Below are positions 24,204-33,102 of a stretch of DNA of 64,000 nt, piece by piece. Location: NCBI RefSeq assembly GCF_900109465.1, contig NZ_FOAZ01000017.1, positions 169,681 to 233,680 on the forward strand, read 5' to 3'. Every line of letters begins with the position of its first letter. Position 1 is the stretch's first letter. The notes beneath the pieces were generated by a model, which did not search any database, had not been told where the DNA came from, and was given only the letters and a program-made list of their open reading frames with translations. The translations under genes and the position numbers were made by a program. The stretch is from Streptacidiphilus jiangxiensis. GTDB taxonomy: Bacteria > Actinomycetota > Actinomycetes > Streptomycetales > Streptomycetaceae.

Positions 24204-24641
24204 ATGAACCGCAAGGCTCGTCTGGCCACCCGTCTCGCCGTTGCCGGTGCCATCGCCGGTGGTGCCGTTCTGGGCACCGTCGGTGCCGCCAACGCCGCGA
24301 CCCCGAGCTACGGCAACGACCTGGGCGGCTGGGTCGCCCAGGCCCAGTCGATCCTCGCCGCCAACGGCGACCACGTCCCGTCGGCCGCCGCCATCGAGGC
24401 CCGTGCCATGACCGAGTCCTCCGGCAACCCCGGCGCCGTCAACAACTGGGACTCCAACGCCGCCGCCGGCACCCCGTCGGAGGGTCTGATGCAGACCATC
24501 CAGCCGACCTTCGACACCTACGCGCTGCCGGGTCACACCGACATCTGGAACCCGGTCGACAACATCGTCGCCGCCGTCCGCTACGCGAACGCCACCTACG
24601 GCGCCTTCGAGAACATCGCCTACGGCACCTACGGCTACTGA
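24204..24641 (+). CDS. Secreted SLT-type transglycosylase-like muralytic protein
   Basis: 145 residues; ATG with GGAG five bases upstream. Residues 1-33 are a signal peptide (ARLATRLAVAGAIAGGAVLGTVGAANAA). The mature protein is one lysozyme-like SLT domain: AIEARAMTESSGNPGAVNNWDSN with catalytic Glu71, GTPSEGLMQTIQPTFDTYALPGHTDIWNPVDNIVAAVRYANATYG. It would cleave peptidoglycan glycan strands outside the cell, for example in spore germination or growth. Codons are almost all C/G-ending with strong bias, suggesting high expression. The stop overlaps the convergent monooxygenase stop by seven bases. Confidence 0.9.
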   Translation: MNRKARLATRLAVAGAIAGGAVLGTVGAANAATPSYGNDLGGWVAQAQSILAANGDHVPSAAAIEARAMTESSGNPGAVNNWDSNAAAGTPSEGLMQTIQPTFDTYALPGHTDIWNPVDNIVAAVRYANATYGAFENIAYGTYGY

Positions 24642-25687
24642 GCCGCCGTCAGGCCACTTGGGCGCCAGCCCAACGCGGGGCCGAGCGACGTCGCGATGTC
24701 CGTCAGGATCTGCACGTAGTCCTCGGCCTCGAAGGTGAACGGGAGGGCGAAAGCCACCTCGTCCACCTCCCTGAAGCCCGCATGCGCGTGGAGCCGTTCG
24801 GCGATCTGCGCGCTCGGGCCCACCAGATCCGGGGCGAAGAGCAGCCGCCCCGGGCCCTGCGGCACCGCCGTCCGCGGCATCCGCTGCGCCGCGTACGCCT
24901 CGTACCTGGCCCGCTGCTCAGGAGTCGCGCTGTCGGTCGGGATGACGACCAGCCCCTGCGAGACCCGCGCCCGCGCACCCTCGGGGTGCGCCGCGCGGAA
25001 CGCCCGGATCTGCTCCGCCTGGATACCCGCGAAGTCGAAGCTCCCGTCGGCCGCGGGCTCCCCCTCCGCCTTGACCACACTGCTGGTCAGCAGGTTCATC
25101 CCGTTCTGCGCGGCCCACAGCACCGAGCGGGTGCTCGCTCCGCCGTACCACATCCGCCGGATCAGGCCCGGCGCGTACGGCTCGACGCGCTCGGAGAAGA
25201 CCTCGAAGCCCTCGGTGCCACCCTGGTCGCTCGCCTTCTCCCCCGCGACGAAGTCCAGCAGGCGCCGGACCCGCTCGTAGCCGAAGTCCTCCGCGTCGCC
25301 CGTGTCCGGGTAGAGCGCCTGCCGCACCTGGTCGTAGTGCATGGGCTCGCCGACGCTCACGCCCGGGTGGAGGCGGCCGCCGGAGAGCAGGTCCACCGTG
25401 GCCAGGTCCTCCGCGAGCCGCAACGGGTTCTCCCAGCCCAGCGGGATCACCGCGGTGCCCAGCTCGATCCGGCGGGTGCGCTGACTCGCCGCCGCCAGCA
25501 CGGCGACCGGCGAGGAGATCCCGTACTGCAGATGCCGGTGGCGCAGCCACGCGCTGTCGAAGCCGAGGCGCTCGCCGAGCTCGATCAGCTCCAGCGTCGA
25601 CTCGTGCCCGGCGCGCGGGTTCTCCCGGTCGAACAGCCCGATGGTGAGGAAGCCCAGCTTGCGCAGCGGCTCCGAAAGAGGCGGCAC
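24635..25687 (-). CDS. LLM-class flavin-dependent oxidoreductase (luciferase-like)
   Basis: 350 residues from the GTG at 25687, chosen because GGAGG lies six bases upstream; an upstream in-frame ATG at 25744 lacks this. The bacterial luciferase-like barrel shows LGFLTIGLFD, STLELIELGERLGFDSAWLRHRHLQYG, RTRRIELGTAVIPLGWENPLRLAEDLATVDLLSGGRLHPGVSVGE and WYGGASTRSVLWAAQNGMNLL. It would use F420 or reduced FMN to oxidise or reduce a small molecule; the substrate is unknown. It is the last gene of a minus-strand block. Confidence 0.87.
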   Translation of the reverse strand: MPPLSEPLRKLGFLTIGLFDRENPRAGHESTLELIELGERLGFDSAWLRHRHLQYGISSPVAVLAAASQRTRRIELGTAVIPLGWENPLRLAEDLATVDLLSGGRLHPGVSVGEPMHYDQVRQALYPDTGDAEDFGYERVRRLLDFVAGEKASDQGGTEGFEVFSERVEPYAPGLIRRMWYGGASTRSVLWAAQNGMNLLTSSVVKAEGEPAADGSFDFAGIQAEQIRAFRAAHPEGARARVSQGLVVIPTDSATPEQRARYEAYAAQRMPRTAVPQGPGRLLFAPDLVGPSAQIAERLHAHAGFREVDEVAFALPFTFEAEDYVQILTDIATSLGPALGWRPSGLTAAQ

Positions 25688-25782
25688 GACAGCCCTCCGT
25701 CCGTGGTGGTCATCGACTCGGACGAACTCGGTCCCGGACGCCATTGTTCCAGGACGGAGGACTGTTCATACGACTGCAAGAA

Positions 25783-26664
25783 TCACGCCAGCAGCTTCAG
25801 CGCCCCCGGCAGCAGCGTGATGCGGGCCGGCAGGGTGGCGACCTCGTCGCCGTCCGCGCAGACCGGCACCGGCCGGTCCGCGTCCACGGTCACCGAGGTG
25901 CCGGTCAGCAGCGTCACCTCGGGGCGCGCGGTGTGCGTGCCCTTCTTCGCCTCGCCCATGAAGCTGACCACCTGGTGGCGCGGGCCGTCGCCGACGACCA
26001 TCACGTCCAGCCGCCCGTCGTCGGGCTCGGCCGGCGGGACGATCCGCAGGCCGTGCCCGTAGGCGCCGGAGTTGGCGACGACGACGGTGTGCGCCCGGAC
26101 CTCGCGCCGCTCACCGTCCACGTCGAGGGTGTAACCGGCCGCGCGCCAGCGCAGGATCGCGCGGACGGGGGCGAGCCGGTAGACCAGCAGGGCCGGCAGT
26201 CGCCGGTTGGCGTTGATGATCTGCGTGGCCAGCGAGTCGATGCCGATATAGACGTTGCCGGGCGCGATCACGCCGTTGACGTCCAGCACGTCGAACGCGC
26301 GCGGCTCGCCCTCCAGCAGCAGCCGGGCCAGCCCGGCCGGGTCCTCCGGCAGGCCGAGCCGCCAGGCGAGGTCGTTCCCGCGCCCGGCCGGCACCATGCC
26401 CATCGTGCCCTCGCCGCGCACCACCCCGTCGGCGACGTCGCGGACCATGCCGTCGCCTCCGACGGCGACCACGACGTCACCACGCTCGGCGGCCTGCCGG
26501 GCGACGGTGACGGCGTGCTCCCGGCTCTGCGTCGGGATCGCCCGGACCGTCGCGCCGGCCGCGAGCAGCCGCTCGGCGACCGGCTGCCAGTGCTCGAAGC
26601 CGTGCCCGCCACCGGAGATGGGGTTGACGACGGCGGTGAAGGAGCGCCCTTGTGGCCCGGTCAC
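25783..26664 (-). CDS. Diacylglycerol kinase-family lipid kinase (Rv2252-like)
   Basis: 293 residues; the GTG overlaps the stop of the upstream flavoprotein gene by four bases. DAGK catalytic motifs are VNPISGGGHG, AVGGDGMVRDVADGVV and PAGRGNDLAWRLGLP; the C-terminal half is the usual beta-sandwich (VVANSGAYGHGLRIVPPAEPDDGRLDVMVVGD). It phosphorylates diacylglycerol or a related lipid at the membrane. In Mycobacterium tuberculosis the homologue Rv2252 feeds phosphatidic acid into PIM synthesis, and it sits beside the same neighbours as here. The order flavoprotein then kinase points to one transcript. Confidence 0.88.
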   Translation of the reverse strand: MTGPQGRSFTAVVNPISGGGHGFEHWQPVAERLLAAGATVRAIPTQSREHAVTVARQAAERGDVVVAVGGDGMVRDVADGVVRGEGTMGMVPAGRGNDLAWRLGLPEDPAGLARLLLEGEPRAFDVLDVNGVIAPGNVYIGIDSLATQIINANRRLPALLVYRLAPVRAILRWRAAGYTLDVDGERREVRAHTVVVANSGAYGHGLRIVPPAEPDDGRLDVMVVGDGPRHQVVSFMGEAKKGTHTARPEVTLLTGTSVTVDADRPVPVCADGDEVATLPARITLLPGALKLLA

Positions 26665-28310
26665 GGGGTCACCGCCGCGTCGCCACGCAGCGGGAGGTTC
26701 TCGATGAGCACACCGGGGTTGAGCACCCCGGCCGGGTCCAGGGCGTGCTTGACGGCCTGCAGCGCGTCGACGGCCAGCGGGCCGATCTCCTCCGCGTAGG
26801 TGGCCCGGTGGTCGGTGCCGACGCCGTGGTGGTGGGTGATCGCCGCGCCGCAGGAGCGGATCGCCGCGTTGGCGGCGGCCTTGGCAAGGCCCCACTGGGC
26901 GACCGGGTCCTCGGTCTGCGCGCAGGCGACGGTGAAGTAGAGCGAGGCGCCGGTCTCGTACAGGTGCGAGATGTGGCACAGCACGAGCGGCGGGGTCCCC
27001 TGGCCGCTGAGCGAGTCCGTCAACGCCTCGGTGACGGCGGCGCGCAGCGCGTGCAGGTTGGACCAGAAGGTGACGGTCTCCAGCGTCTCGATCAGCACGC
27101 CCTCGTCGAGCAGCGGGTCGCGCAGGTAGGGGGCGCGGTAGCGGCCCTTGCGCCAGCTCTCGCCGCCCTCGGTGCCGAGCAGCTCGCCGCCCGCGTCGCG
27201 CAGCACGGCCGTGGCTCCGGCTCGGCGGGCCTCGACGTCGGCCGCGGTGCCCTCGTAGCCGGCGACGGCCAGGCAGCCGCCGGGACCGCCGCCGAACATG
27301 GCGGCCGGGTCGGCGAGGTTGATGCCGGTCTCGGCCTCGTCGGACAGGCGCAGCACGGTGGGCTCGGGGCCGTCCTGGACCAGGCGGCGCAGCGCGGTGG
27401 CGCCGGTCTCGAAGTCGGGGAAGCGCCACGACTCGAAGACGCGCACCTCGGGCCTGGGCCGCACCCGGACGGTGACGGAGGTGATCACACCGAGGGTGCC
27501 CTCGGAGCCGAGGACCAGCTGCCGCAGGTCCGGCCCGGCGGCCGACTTGGGGGCGGTGCCGAGCTCGACGGTGCCGCGCGGGGTGGCCAGGGTGAGGCCG
27601 ACGACCATCTCGTCGAAGCGTCCGTACCCGGCCGAGGACTGCCCGGCGGAGCGGGCCGCGGCGTAGCCGCCGATGCTGGCGCCCTCGTAGGACTGCGGGA
27701 AGTGGCCGAGGGTGAAGCCCTCGGCGCCGAGCGCCGCCTCGACCGCCGGGCCGCGCAGGCCGGCCTGGAGCGTGGCGGTACGGGAGACCGGGTCGATCGC
27801 GAGCACGCTGTCGAGCCGCTTGAGGTCGAGCGCGACGACGCCCGCATAGCCCTCGCGGACCGGCGCGAGTCCGCCGACGACGGAGGTACCGCCCGAGTAC
27901 GGGACGACGGCCACGCGGTACCGGCTGCACAGCTGGAGCAGCGTCACCACCTCGTCGTGCGTGGCCGGGTAGAGCACGGCGTCCGGCGCGTCGGAGGCGT
28001 CACCGGACCGCGCCTTGAGCAGGTCCGGGGTGGACCAGCCGCGGGTGTGCGCGAGGCGGGCCTCGTGGGCGGCGCTCACGTGCTCCTCGCCGACGACGGC
28101 GGCGAGCTCGGCGAGGGTCGCGGCGTCGAGGGCGACGGCGGGCAGCTCGATCTGCGCGGGGTCCAGGGCGGGTGCGGGCTGCTTGACGCCGAAGGCGGCA
28201 AGCGTCTCCTTGGCCGCCTCGGGCAGGTGCGTGGCGTGCGCCGGGTCGCCCCAGCGGAAGGGGTGGAACGCCACCACGGGCAGGTCGTTCTCGGACGCGG
28301 ACTGGGTCAT
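26661..28310 (-). CDS. FAD-binding oxidase, alkyl-DHAP synthase (AGPS)-like (Rv2251-like)
   Basis: 549 residues; ATG with AGGAA five bases upstream. The FAD-binding PCMH domain carries VLYPATHDEVVTLLQLCSRYRVAVVPYSGGTSVVGGL and GFTLGHFPQSYEGASIGGYAA...GYGRFDEMVVGL. The C-terminal FAD-oxidase domain has THHHGVGTDH, the His-rich motif of alkyldihydroxyacetonephosphate synthase, and ends DPAGVLNPGVLI. AGPS makes the ether bond of ether lipids; actinobacterial homologues such as Rv2251 are less well defined, so lactate- or glycolate-type oxidation remains possible. It is divergent from a TetR gene and coupled to the lipid kinase. Confidence 0.85.
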   Translation of the reverse strand: MTQSASENDLPVVAFHPFRWGDPAHATHLPEAAKETLAAFGVKQPAPALDPAQIELPAVALDAATLAELAAVVGEEHVSAAHEARLAHTRGWSTPDLLKARSGDASDAPDAVLYPATHDEVVTLLQLCSRYRVAVVPYSGGTSVVGGLAPVREGYAGVVALDLKRLDSVLAIDPVSRTATLQAGLRGPAVEAALGAEGFTLGHFPQSYEGASIGGYAAARSAGQSSAGYGRFDEMVVGLTLATPRGTVELGTAPKSAAGPDLRQLVLGSEGTLGVITSVTVRVRPRPEVRVFESWRFPDFETGATALRRLVQDGPEPTVLRLSDEAETGINLADPAAMFGGGPGGCLAVAGYEGTAADVEARRAGATAVLRDAGGELLGTEGGESWRKGRYRAPYLRDPLLDEGVLIETLETVTFWSNLHALRAAVTEALTDSLSGQGTPPLVLCHISHLYETGASLYFTVACAQTEDPVAQWGLAKAAANAAIRSCGAAITHHHGVGTDHRATYAEEIGPLAVDALQAVKHALDPAGVLNPGVLIENLPLRGDAAVTP

Positions 28311-28372
28311 CCAGATTCCTCGGGCTCGTCTCGTCGCTGGCGGGCCGGAGGCTCGCTGATACACTTCTACAT

Positions 28373-29002
28373 GTGATGTCGCAGCGAATCAACAACACGG
28401 GCGAGCTCAGGGCCGCCAACGCCATCCCCGAGGAGCAGATCCTCGACGCGGCCCACCGCCTGCTGCTCACCATCGGCCCGCAGCGGATGACCATGGCCGA
28501 CCTGGCCCGCCAGGCCGGCGTCTCCCGCGCCACGCTCTACCGGCGCTGGGGCTCGGTGCGCGAGGTCCTGGCCACGCTGACCATCCGGGCCTGGACCGAA
28601 CTCGCCGAGCAGGCCTTCCCCGCCGAGGCGCGGGCCGAGGTCACCCGCGCGCAGATCGTCGACGGCGTGGTCACCCTCGCCCGCAGCATCCGCACCCACC
28701 CCCTGCTGCGGACGATCGTCGAGACCGACCCCGAGTTCCTCACCCCCTACCTGCTGAACCGGCGCGGCACCAACACCGACCACCAGCTCGCCCTGCTGGA
28801 GCTCGCCCTCGCCGCAGGCATGGCCGACGGCTCGGTCCGCCGGGAGGACCCGACGGTCCTGGCCCAGGCGGTCCTGCTCACCACCTGGTCGTTCACCCTC
28901 ACCGGCCCCGTCCTGGCGGGCGCCGCCGACGGCACGGGCCCGGCCGTGGACCGCCTCGACGACGAACTGCGGCACCTGCTCGACCGCTACCTCGCCCCCT
29001 GA
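28373..29002 (+). CDS. TetR-family regulator (Rv2250c-like)
   Basis: 209 residues from GTG 28373 (ATG at 28376 is three bases on). A TACACT -10-like hexamer at 28360-28365 would start transcription at about 28372, so the mRNA may be leaderless. The HTH is ILDAAHRLLLTIGPQRMTMADLARQAGVSRATLYRRWGSVREVLATL. The C-terminal domain is helical. The gene lies between the divergent AGPS-like operon and glpD, the same arrangement as mycobacterial Rv2249c-Rv2252, and probably senses a lipid or acyl compound and controls both sides. Confidence 0.88.
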   Translation: MMSQRINNTGELRAANAIPEEQILDAAHRLLLTIGPQRMTMADLARQAGVSRATLYRRWGSVREVLATLTIRAWTELAEQAFPAEARAEVTRAQIVDGVVTLARSIRTHPLLRTIVETDPEFLTPYLLNRRGTNTDHQLALLELALAAGMADGSVRREDPTVLAQAVLLTTWSFTLTGPVLAGAADGTGPAVDRLDDELRHLLDRYLAP

Positions 29003-29044
29003 CGCTCCCGCTTCCCACCCCGGCCCGGCAGACAGGACCCTCGC

Positions 29045-30601
29045 GTGACCATGCAGCAGCACAGCCACTCCGCCTCCCTGAACGCCGCCCGCCGCGCCCG
29101 GGACCTCGCCGCGCTGCGGGAGGCCGCCGGCCGTCCCGGCCCGGCCGTCGACGTGCTGGTCATCGGCGGCGGCGTCACCGGCGCGGGCGTCGCGCTGGAC
29201 GCCGCCTCGCGCGGCCTGTCCGTCGTCCTGGCGGAGAAGCACGACCTCGGCTTCGGTACCAGCCGGTGGAGCTCCAAGCTGGTCCACGGCGGTCTGCGCT
29301 ACCTCGCGTCCGGCGCCGTCGGCATCGCGCACGAGAGCGCCGTCGAGCGCGGCGTGCTGATGGAGCGGACGGCCCCGCACCTGGTCCGCGCCCTGCCGCA
29401 GGTCGTCCCGCTGCTGCCCGGCACCGGCGCCTCCGGCGCCGCCCTGGTCCGCACCGGCTTCCTCGCCGGCGACGCGCTGCGGATCGCCGCCCGCACGCCC
29501 TCCGCCACACTGCCGCGCTCGCGCCGCCTCTCCCGCGCGGAGGTGCTGCGTTACGCGCCGACCGTCGAGGCCGCCGGGCTGCGCGGCGGCCTGGTCTTCT
29601 GGGACGGCCAGCTCACCGACGACGCACGCCTGGTGACCGCGCTCGCCCGCACCGCGGCCGCGCACGGCGCACAGGTCCTGACCCGATGCGCCGTCAGCGA
29701 CGCCTCCGGCAACGGCGCGACACTGACCGACACGCTCACCGGCGAGAGCATTCCGGTCCGGGCGGCCATGGTCGTCAACGCGGCCGGTGTGTGGAGCGGC
29801 GAGGTCGCCCCCGCCATCACCCTGCGACCAAGCCGGGGCACGCATCTGGTGTTCCGCCAGGAGTCCTTCGGCGGGCTGACGGCCGGGCTGACCATCCCGA
29901 TCCCCGGCGAGACCAACCGCTTCGTCTTCGCCCTCCCCGCCCCCGACGACCGCGTCTACGTCGGCCTGACGGACGAGGAGGCCCCCGGCCCGATCCCGGA
30001 CGTCCCCGAGGCGACGGACGCCGAGGTCGACTTCCTGCTGCGCACCCTCAACACCGCGCTGCGGTCGCCGCTCTCACGCGAGGACGTCATCGGCACCTTC
30101 GCGGGCCTGCGCCCGCTGCTGGACACCGGCTCGGGCCGCACCGCCGACGTCTCCCGCAAGCACGCGGTACTGACCACCCCTGACGGCCTGGTCACCGTCG
30201 TCGGCGGCAAGCTCACCACCTACCGCCGCATGGCCGAGGACGCCCTCGACGCGGCCCTCGCGGCACACGGCCGCACCGCGGCCCCCTGCCGCACCCGCAA
30301 CCTCCCGCTGGTCGGCGCCGCCGACCGCGCCACCCTCTCCCACGTCGCCGCACCGCTGCGCCTCGTGCAGCGTTACGGGACCGAGGCCGTCGACGTCCTC
30401 GCCGAGGCGGCGGGCGACCCGAAGCTCCTGGAGCCCATCGCCCCGGGCACCCGGACCACCATGGCCGAACTCCTCTACGCCGTCCGGCACGAGGGCGCGC
30501 TCGACACCGGTGACCTCCTCGACCGCCGCACCCGCATCGGCCTCTCCCCCGAGACCCGCGCCGCCGCACTGGCCGCCGCGGAGTCGGCGCTCGCGGGGTA
30601 A
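29045..30601 (+). CDS. glpD: Glycerol-3-phosphate dehydrogenase, FAD-dependent
   Basis: 518 residues from GTG 29045 (ATG at 29051 is possible). The FAD-binding N-terminus VDVLVIGGGVTGAGVALDAASRGLSVVLAEKHDLGFGTSRWSSKLVHGGLRYL is diagnostic for GlpD, as are TIPIPGETNRFVFALP, VYVGLTDEEA, GTFAGLRPLLD and VVGGKLTTYRRMAEDALD. It oxidises sn-glycerol-3-phosphate to DHAP and passes electrons to quinone at the membrane. DHAP is the precursor of acyl-DHAP, the AGPS substrate, so the neighbourhood joins glycerol and lipid metabolism. It follows the TetR gene by 42 bases. Confidence 0.93.
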   Translation: MTMQQHSHSASLNAARRARDLAALREAAGRPGPAVDVLVIGGGVTGAGVALDAASRGLSVVLAEKHDLGFGTSRWSSKLVHGGLRYLASGAVGIAHESAVERGVLMERTAPHLVRALPQVVPLLPGTGASGAALVRTGFLAGDALRIAARTPSATLPRSRRLSRAEVLRYAPTVEAAGLRGGLVFWDGQLTDDARLVTALARTAAAHGAQVLTRCAVSDASGNGATLTDTLTGESIPVRAAMVVNAAGVWSGEVAPAITLRPSRGTHLVFRQESFGGLTAGLTIPIPGETNRFVFALPAPDDRVYVGLTDEEAPGPIPDVPEATDAEVDFLLRTLNTALRSPLSREDVIGTFAGLRPLLDTGSGRTADVSRKHAVLTTPDGLVTVVGGKLTTYRRMAEDALDAALAAHGRTAAPCRTRNLPLVGAADRATLSHVAAPLRLVQRYGTEAVDVLAEAAGDPKLLEPIAPGTRTTMAELLYAVRHEGALDTGDLLDRRTRIGLSPETRAAALAAAESALAG

Positions 30602-30634
30602 CCCCGTCGACACCGCCCGAACCTTCACCCCACG

Positions 30635-31132
30635 ATGGCGGGCATGACCACGCCCGACGAAGCCGCAGCAGGACTCCGGAGCACCGCCACGCTCTGGAGC
30701 AACGGCCGCTGCCCGGCCGCCGCCCTCGCGGACGCGGCCTGCGACGCCCTGGTCGCAGGCCTGGACACCCCTGGGTTGCGTGAGCTGGCCGCGGTCAACC
30801 ACCGCGACGCGGACTACGACGTCCCACGCCTGCTCCCCACCGCCATGAAGGAGTTGGGGCTCACGCTGCACCCGCACGGCAGCCCTGCCGCCCAGGAGTC
30901 CTGGGCTCGCCTCCTCGCCGCGGACACCCTCGCCGGACGGCTCACGCCGCGTGAGCTCGCCGACGAGATTCACCTGCAGTTCGGCCACCGCCTGCCCCCG
31001 GCCGAAACGCTGGCGTCCCTGAGCGACGAGTACCACCAGCTGGAGTACACCGGCCGCACCGCCGCATCCGTCGACGCCGAGGTGCTCGCCGAGGCCCGCC
31101 GCCTCGCCGGCTCAGCAGGCGGAGAAGCCTGA
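30635..31132 (+). CDS. Hypothetical actinomycete protein
   Basis: 165 residues from ATG 30635, or 156 from ATG 30644; neither has a good ribosome site. I do not recognise a family. It is helical, soluble and acidic, with a WSNGRCPAAALADAACDALVAGLDTPGLRELAAV segment near the N-terminus and LADEIHLQFGHRLPPAETLASLSDEYHQLEY near the end. Codon use is normal for the region, so it is probably a real gene. Its 3' end overlaps the convergent SUKH gene by 21 bases. Confidence 0.7.
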   Translation: MAGMTTPDEAAAGLRSTATLWSNGRCPAAALADAACDALVAGLDTPGLRELAAVNHRDADYDVPRLLPTAMKELGLTLHPHGSPAAQESWARLLAADTLAGRLTPRELADEIHLQFGHRLPPAETLASLSDEYHQLEYTGRTAASVDAEVLAEARRLAGSAGGEA

Positions 31133-31801
31133 CACCCGCCCCTCGAAGTACTCCAGCGCCGCCTCCGACCGGGCGCGGACGTAGAGGAAGCAGCCGCCGA
31201 CCTCCCGTACGAGCACGTCCGGGCCGACGAACCAACGGGTGTCGTAGCTGAACGCGGGGAGCTCCGTGCACCACGTCGTCAGATGCTCGGCGTCCGCACT
31301 CGAATCCGAGAAGCCCGTGCAGCCGGCACTCGTCAGTACCTCGGACATCACCAGGTTCAGACAGGAGGCCTGGAGCCCGGCATCCCACGACTCCCACCGC
31401 TCCTGGGACTTGTCGGCCAAATCCGCCCTGACGACCGCGGCCGGATTCTCCTGGTCAAGGTCGTCGACCAGGACACCCCACACGCAGCAACCCTGGTTCT
31501 CCGTCCGGAAGACCAGCGCGCCGTCGACGACGCGCAGCTCGCCCGGCGCCATCAGCGGGTGCTCGTTGCGCGTCAGGTCGTCCCGACGGCCGAGCAGCGA
31601 GTAGAGATCCCGCAGGGCCACCGGGATCGGGACGCCCAACCGCTCCTCCGCTGCGGTCAGTTCGGCCTCGGTGCACCCGTCGCCGGGCTGGAGCGGCCGC
31701 TCGGCCCAGTGGGCCACGAAGTCCGTGAGGAACGAGCGGGCCTCCGCCCGGTCGCGCAGGGCGGCCGGGAGGCGGGCGGCGAGGTCGAAGGTGTCCGTCA
31801 T
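31112..31801 (-). CDS. SMI1/KNR4 (SUKH)-like protein
   Basis: 229 residues. The SUKH pattern is GCTEAELTAAEERLGVPIPVALRDLYSLLGRRDDLTRNEHPLMAPGELRVVDGALVFRTENQGCCVWGV. SUKH proteins are often immunity proteins for polymorphic toxins, but many in actinomycetes are orphan genes; no toxin gene is near, so an immunity role is unproven. It contains five or more cysteines, with C-terminal FSAC. Its start lies 37 bases after the stop of the same-strand hotdog-like gene. Confidence 0.75.
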   Translation of the reverse strand: MTDTFDLAARLPAALRDRAEARSFLTDFVAHWAERPLQPGDGCTEAELTAAEERLGVPIPVALRDLYSLLGRRDDLTRNEHPLMAPGELRVVDGALVFRTENQGCCVWGVLVDDLDQENPAAVVRADLADKSQERWESWDAGLQASCLNLVMSEVLTSAGCTGFSDSSADAEHLTTWCTELPAFSYDTRWFVGPDVLVREVGGCFLYVRARSEAALEYFEGRVSGFSAC

Positions 31802-31838
31802 AGGCCCGCACCCTACGGCGCGGGTCCGACAGCTCCCG

Positions 31839-32579
31839 TCAGCTGCGGGGCGGGAGCTCGATCCAGAGGGCCTCGGCTTCGCCGATGAGGTGGCCGGTGC
31901 TGCCGTAGAGCGCCGTGACGGTGCTGTACTTGCGGCCGTCCTGGGCGATCAGGCGGGCCGTGACGACGCACGGTTCGCCGACGGACGGGGTGCCGTGCAC
32001 GGTCGCGGTGATGCGGCCGAGGACGACGTCGCGGGTCTCGAGGTCGATCGTCCAGGCGCCCGGGCAGTCGAGCGCCGCCCACACGAACTCCCGGCGGACG
32101 GTGACGCCGTCCGGGCCCGCGAGGGACGCCTCCGGCGTCCAGGTGCAGGCGTGGAGGCCGGCGCCACCTGCGACCGCGCCCGCGGACAGGTGCAGGCCCG
32201 GGGCCTCGCCGCGGCCGGTGCCGCAGGCGAAGCAGCCCGGGAACGGGTGCCGGGCCAGGCCGCGGTAGTCCTGCTCCGCCGCCTTGGCCGCCTCGAACGG
32301 GACGGGCTCGGGCGTGCCCAGCCCGGCCAACGCCGCCGGGGCCGCCTCGCCGATCAGGAGGTCGTCGTGGTGCAGCACGACGCCCCCGGCGTCGGTCACG
32401 GTGACGGTCATCGGCGTGTCCAGCGGCGGCGGCTTGCGCAGCGACACCACCGCGGACGCCGGCGCGCCCGGCAGGCGGCCGGCGAGCGCGCCGGCGAAGT
32501 ACCCGCCGTTGGCCGAACCGGGCGGGCCGTTGAAGAGCGGCGGAACGATCAGATCGGCTGTGGCGACGGGCTCGGTCAT
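31839..32579 (-). CDS. Thioesterase-like (hotdog-fold) hypothetical protein
   Basis: 246 residues from an ATG seven bases downstream of the DUF5997 stop. The beginning PPLFNGPPGSANGGYFAGALAG and VVSLRKPPPLDTPMTVTV resemble actinobacterial double-hotdog acyl-CoA thioesterase-like proteins; the second half FPGCFACGTGRGEAPGLHL and FVWAALDCPGAW repeats the pattern. A CxxCG pair in FACGTGRG is characteristic. It may hydrolyse or bind acyl-CoA in the cytoplasm. It is probably co-transcribed with DUF5997. Confidence 0.65.
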   Translation of the reverse strand: MTEPVATADLIVPPLFNGPPGSANGGYFAGALAGRLPGAPASAVVSLRKPPPLDTPMTVTVTDAGGVVLHHDDLLIGEAAPAALAGLGTPEPVPFEAAKAAEQDYRGLARHPFPGCFACGTGRGEAPGLHLSAGAVAGGAGLHACTWTPEASLAGPDGVTVRREFVWAALDCPGAWTIDLETRDVVLGRITATVHGTPSVGEPCVVTARLIAQDGRKYSTVTALYGSTGHLIGEAEALWIELPPRS

Positions 32580-32586
32580 CTGCCGG

Positions 32587-33003
32587 TCACTCGCCCTGCG
32601 GCTTCGCGGCGCGGCGCACGGCGTCCGCGGCCTGCTTCTCCTTGATCCGCACGGTCTCCTTGCGGACCTCCGCCTGCGTGTCCCGCTCCAGCTGCAGCCA
32701 GCGCGGGTTCTCGGTCTTGATGGCCTCGATCTCGTCGGTGGTGAGCGGCTCGCCCAGGCCGTTGCGCAGCAGGCCGGAGACGGAGACGCCGAGCTTGGCG
32801 GCCACCACCGGGCGCGGGTGCGGGCCGTTGCGGCGCAGGTCGGCAAGCCACTGCGGCGGGTCCGCCTGCATGGCGTTGAGCTCGTCCCGCGAGACGACGC
32901 CCTCCTGGAACTCGGCCGGGGTGGCCCCGAGGAACACGCCGAGCTTCTTCGCCGCCGTGGCGGGCTTCATCGTCTGGGTCGTCTTGGGCTTGCTCGCAGT
33001 CAT
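32587..33003 (-). CDS. DUF5997 family protein
   Basis: 138 residues. The conserved N-terminus TMKPATAAKKLGVFLGATPAEFQEGVVSRDELNAMQADPPQWL and the RRNGPHPRPVVAAKLGVSVSGLLR segment fit DUF5997 as I know it. The middle resembles a helix-turn-helix and the C-terminus is a charged helix, so DNA or RNA binding is conceivable. The function is unknown. It is divergent from a LysR effector-domain protein gene with 99 bases between; the two families are often neighbours in actinomycetes, which suggests a functional link. Confidence 0.8.
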   Translation of the reverse strand: MTASKPKTTQTMKPATAAKKLGVFLGATPAEFQEGVVSRDELNAMQADPPQWLADLRRNGPHPRPVVAAKLGVSVSGLLRNGLGEPLTTDEIEAIKTENPRWLQLERDTQAEVRKETVRIKEKQAADAVRRAAKPQGE

Positions 33004-33102
33004 GCGTCAAGGGTAGCGAGCGTGGGACACCCCTGGTCACAGCCACCGCTGCAGCACGGTGCCGGAGCCGACGGCGCGTCGCTCCCCCGGTAATCTGGCC
33101 AC

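Noticed and set aside
26665..27930. Apparent N-terminal extension of the lipid kinase into the flavoprotein gene
   Set aside because: The kinase fold starts at the GTG at 26664; the upstream part is an out-of-phase reading of the flavoprotein gene, which has its own intact frame.
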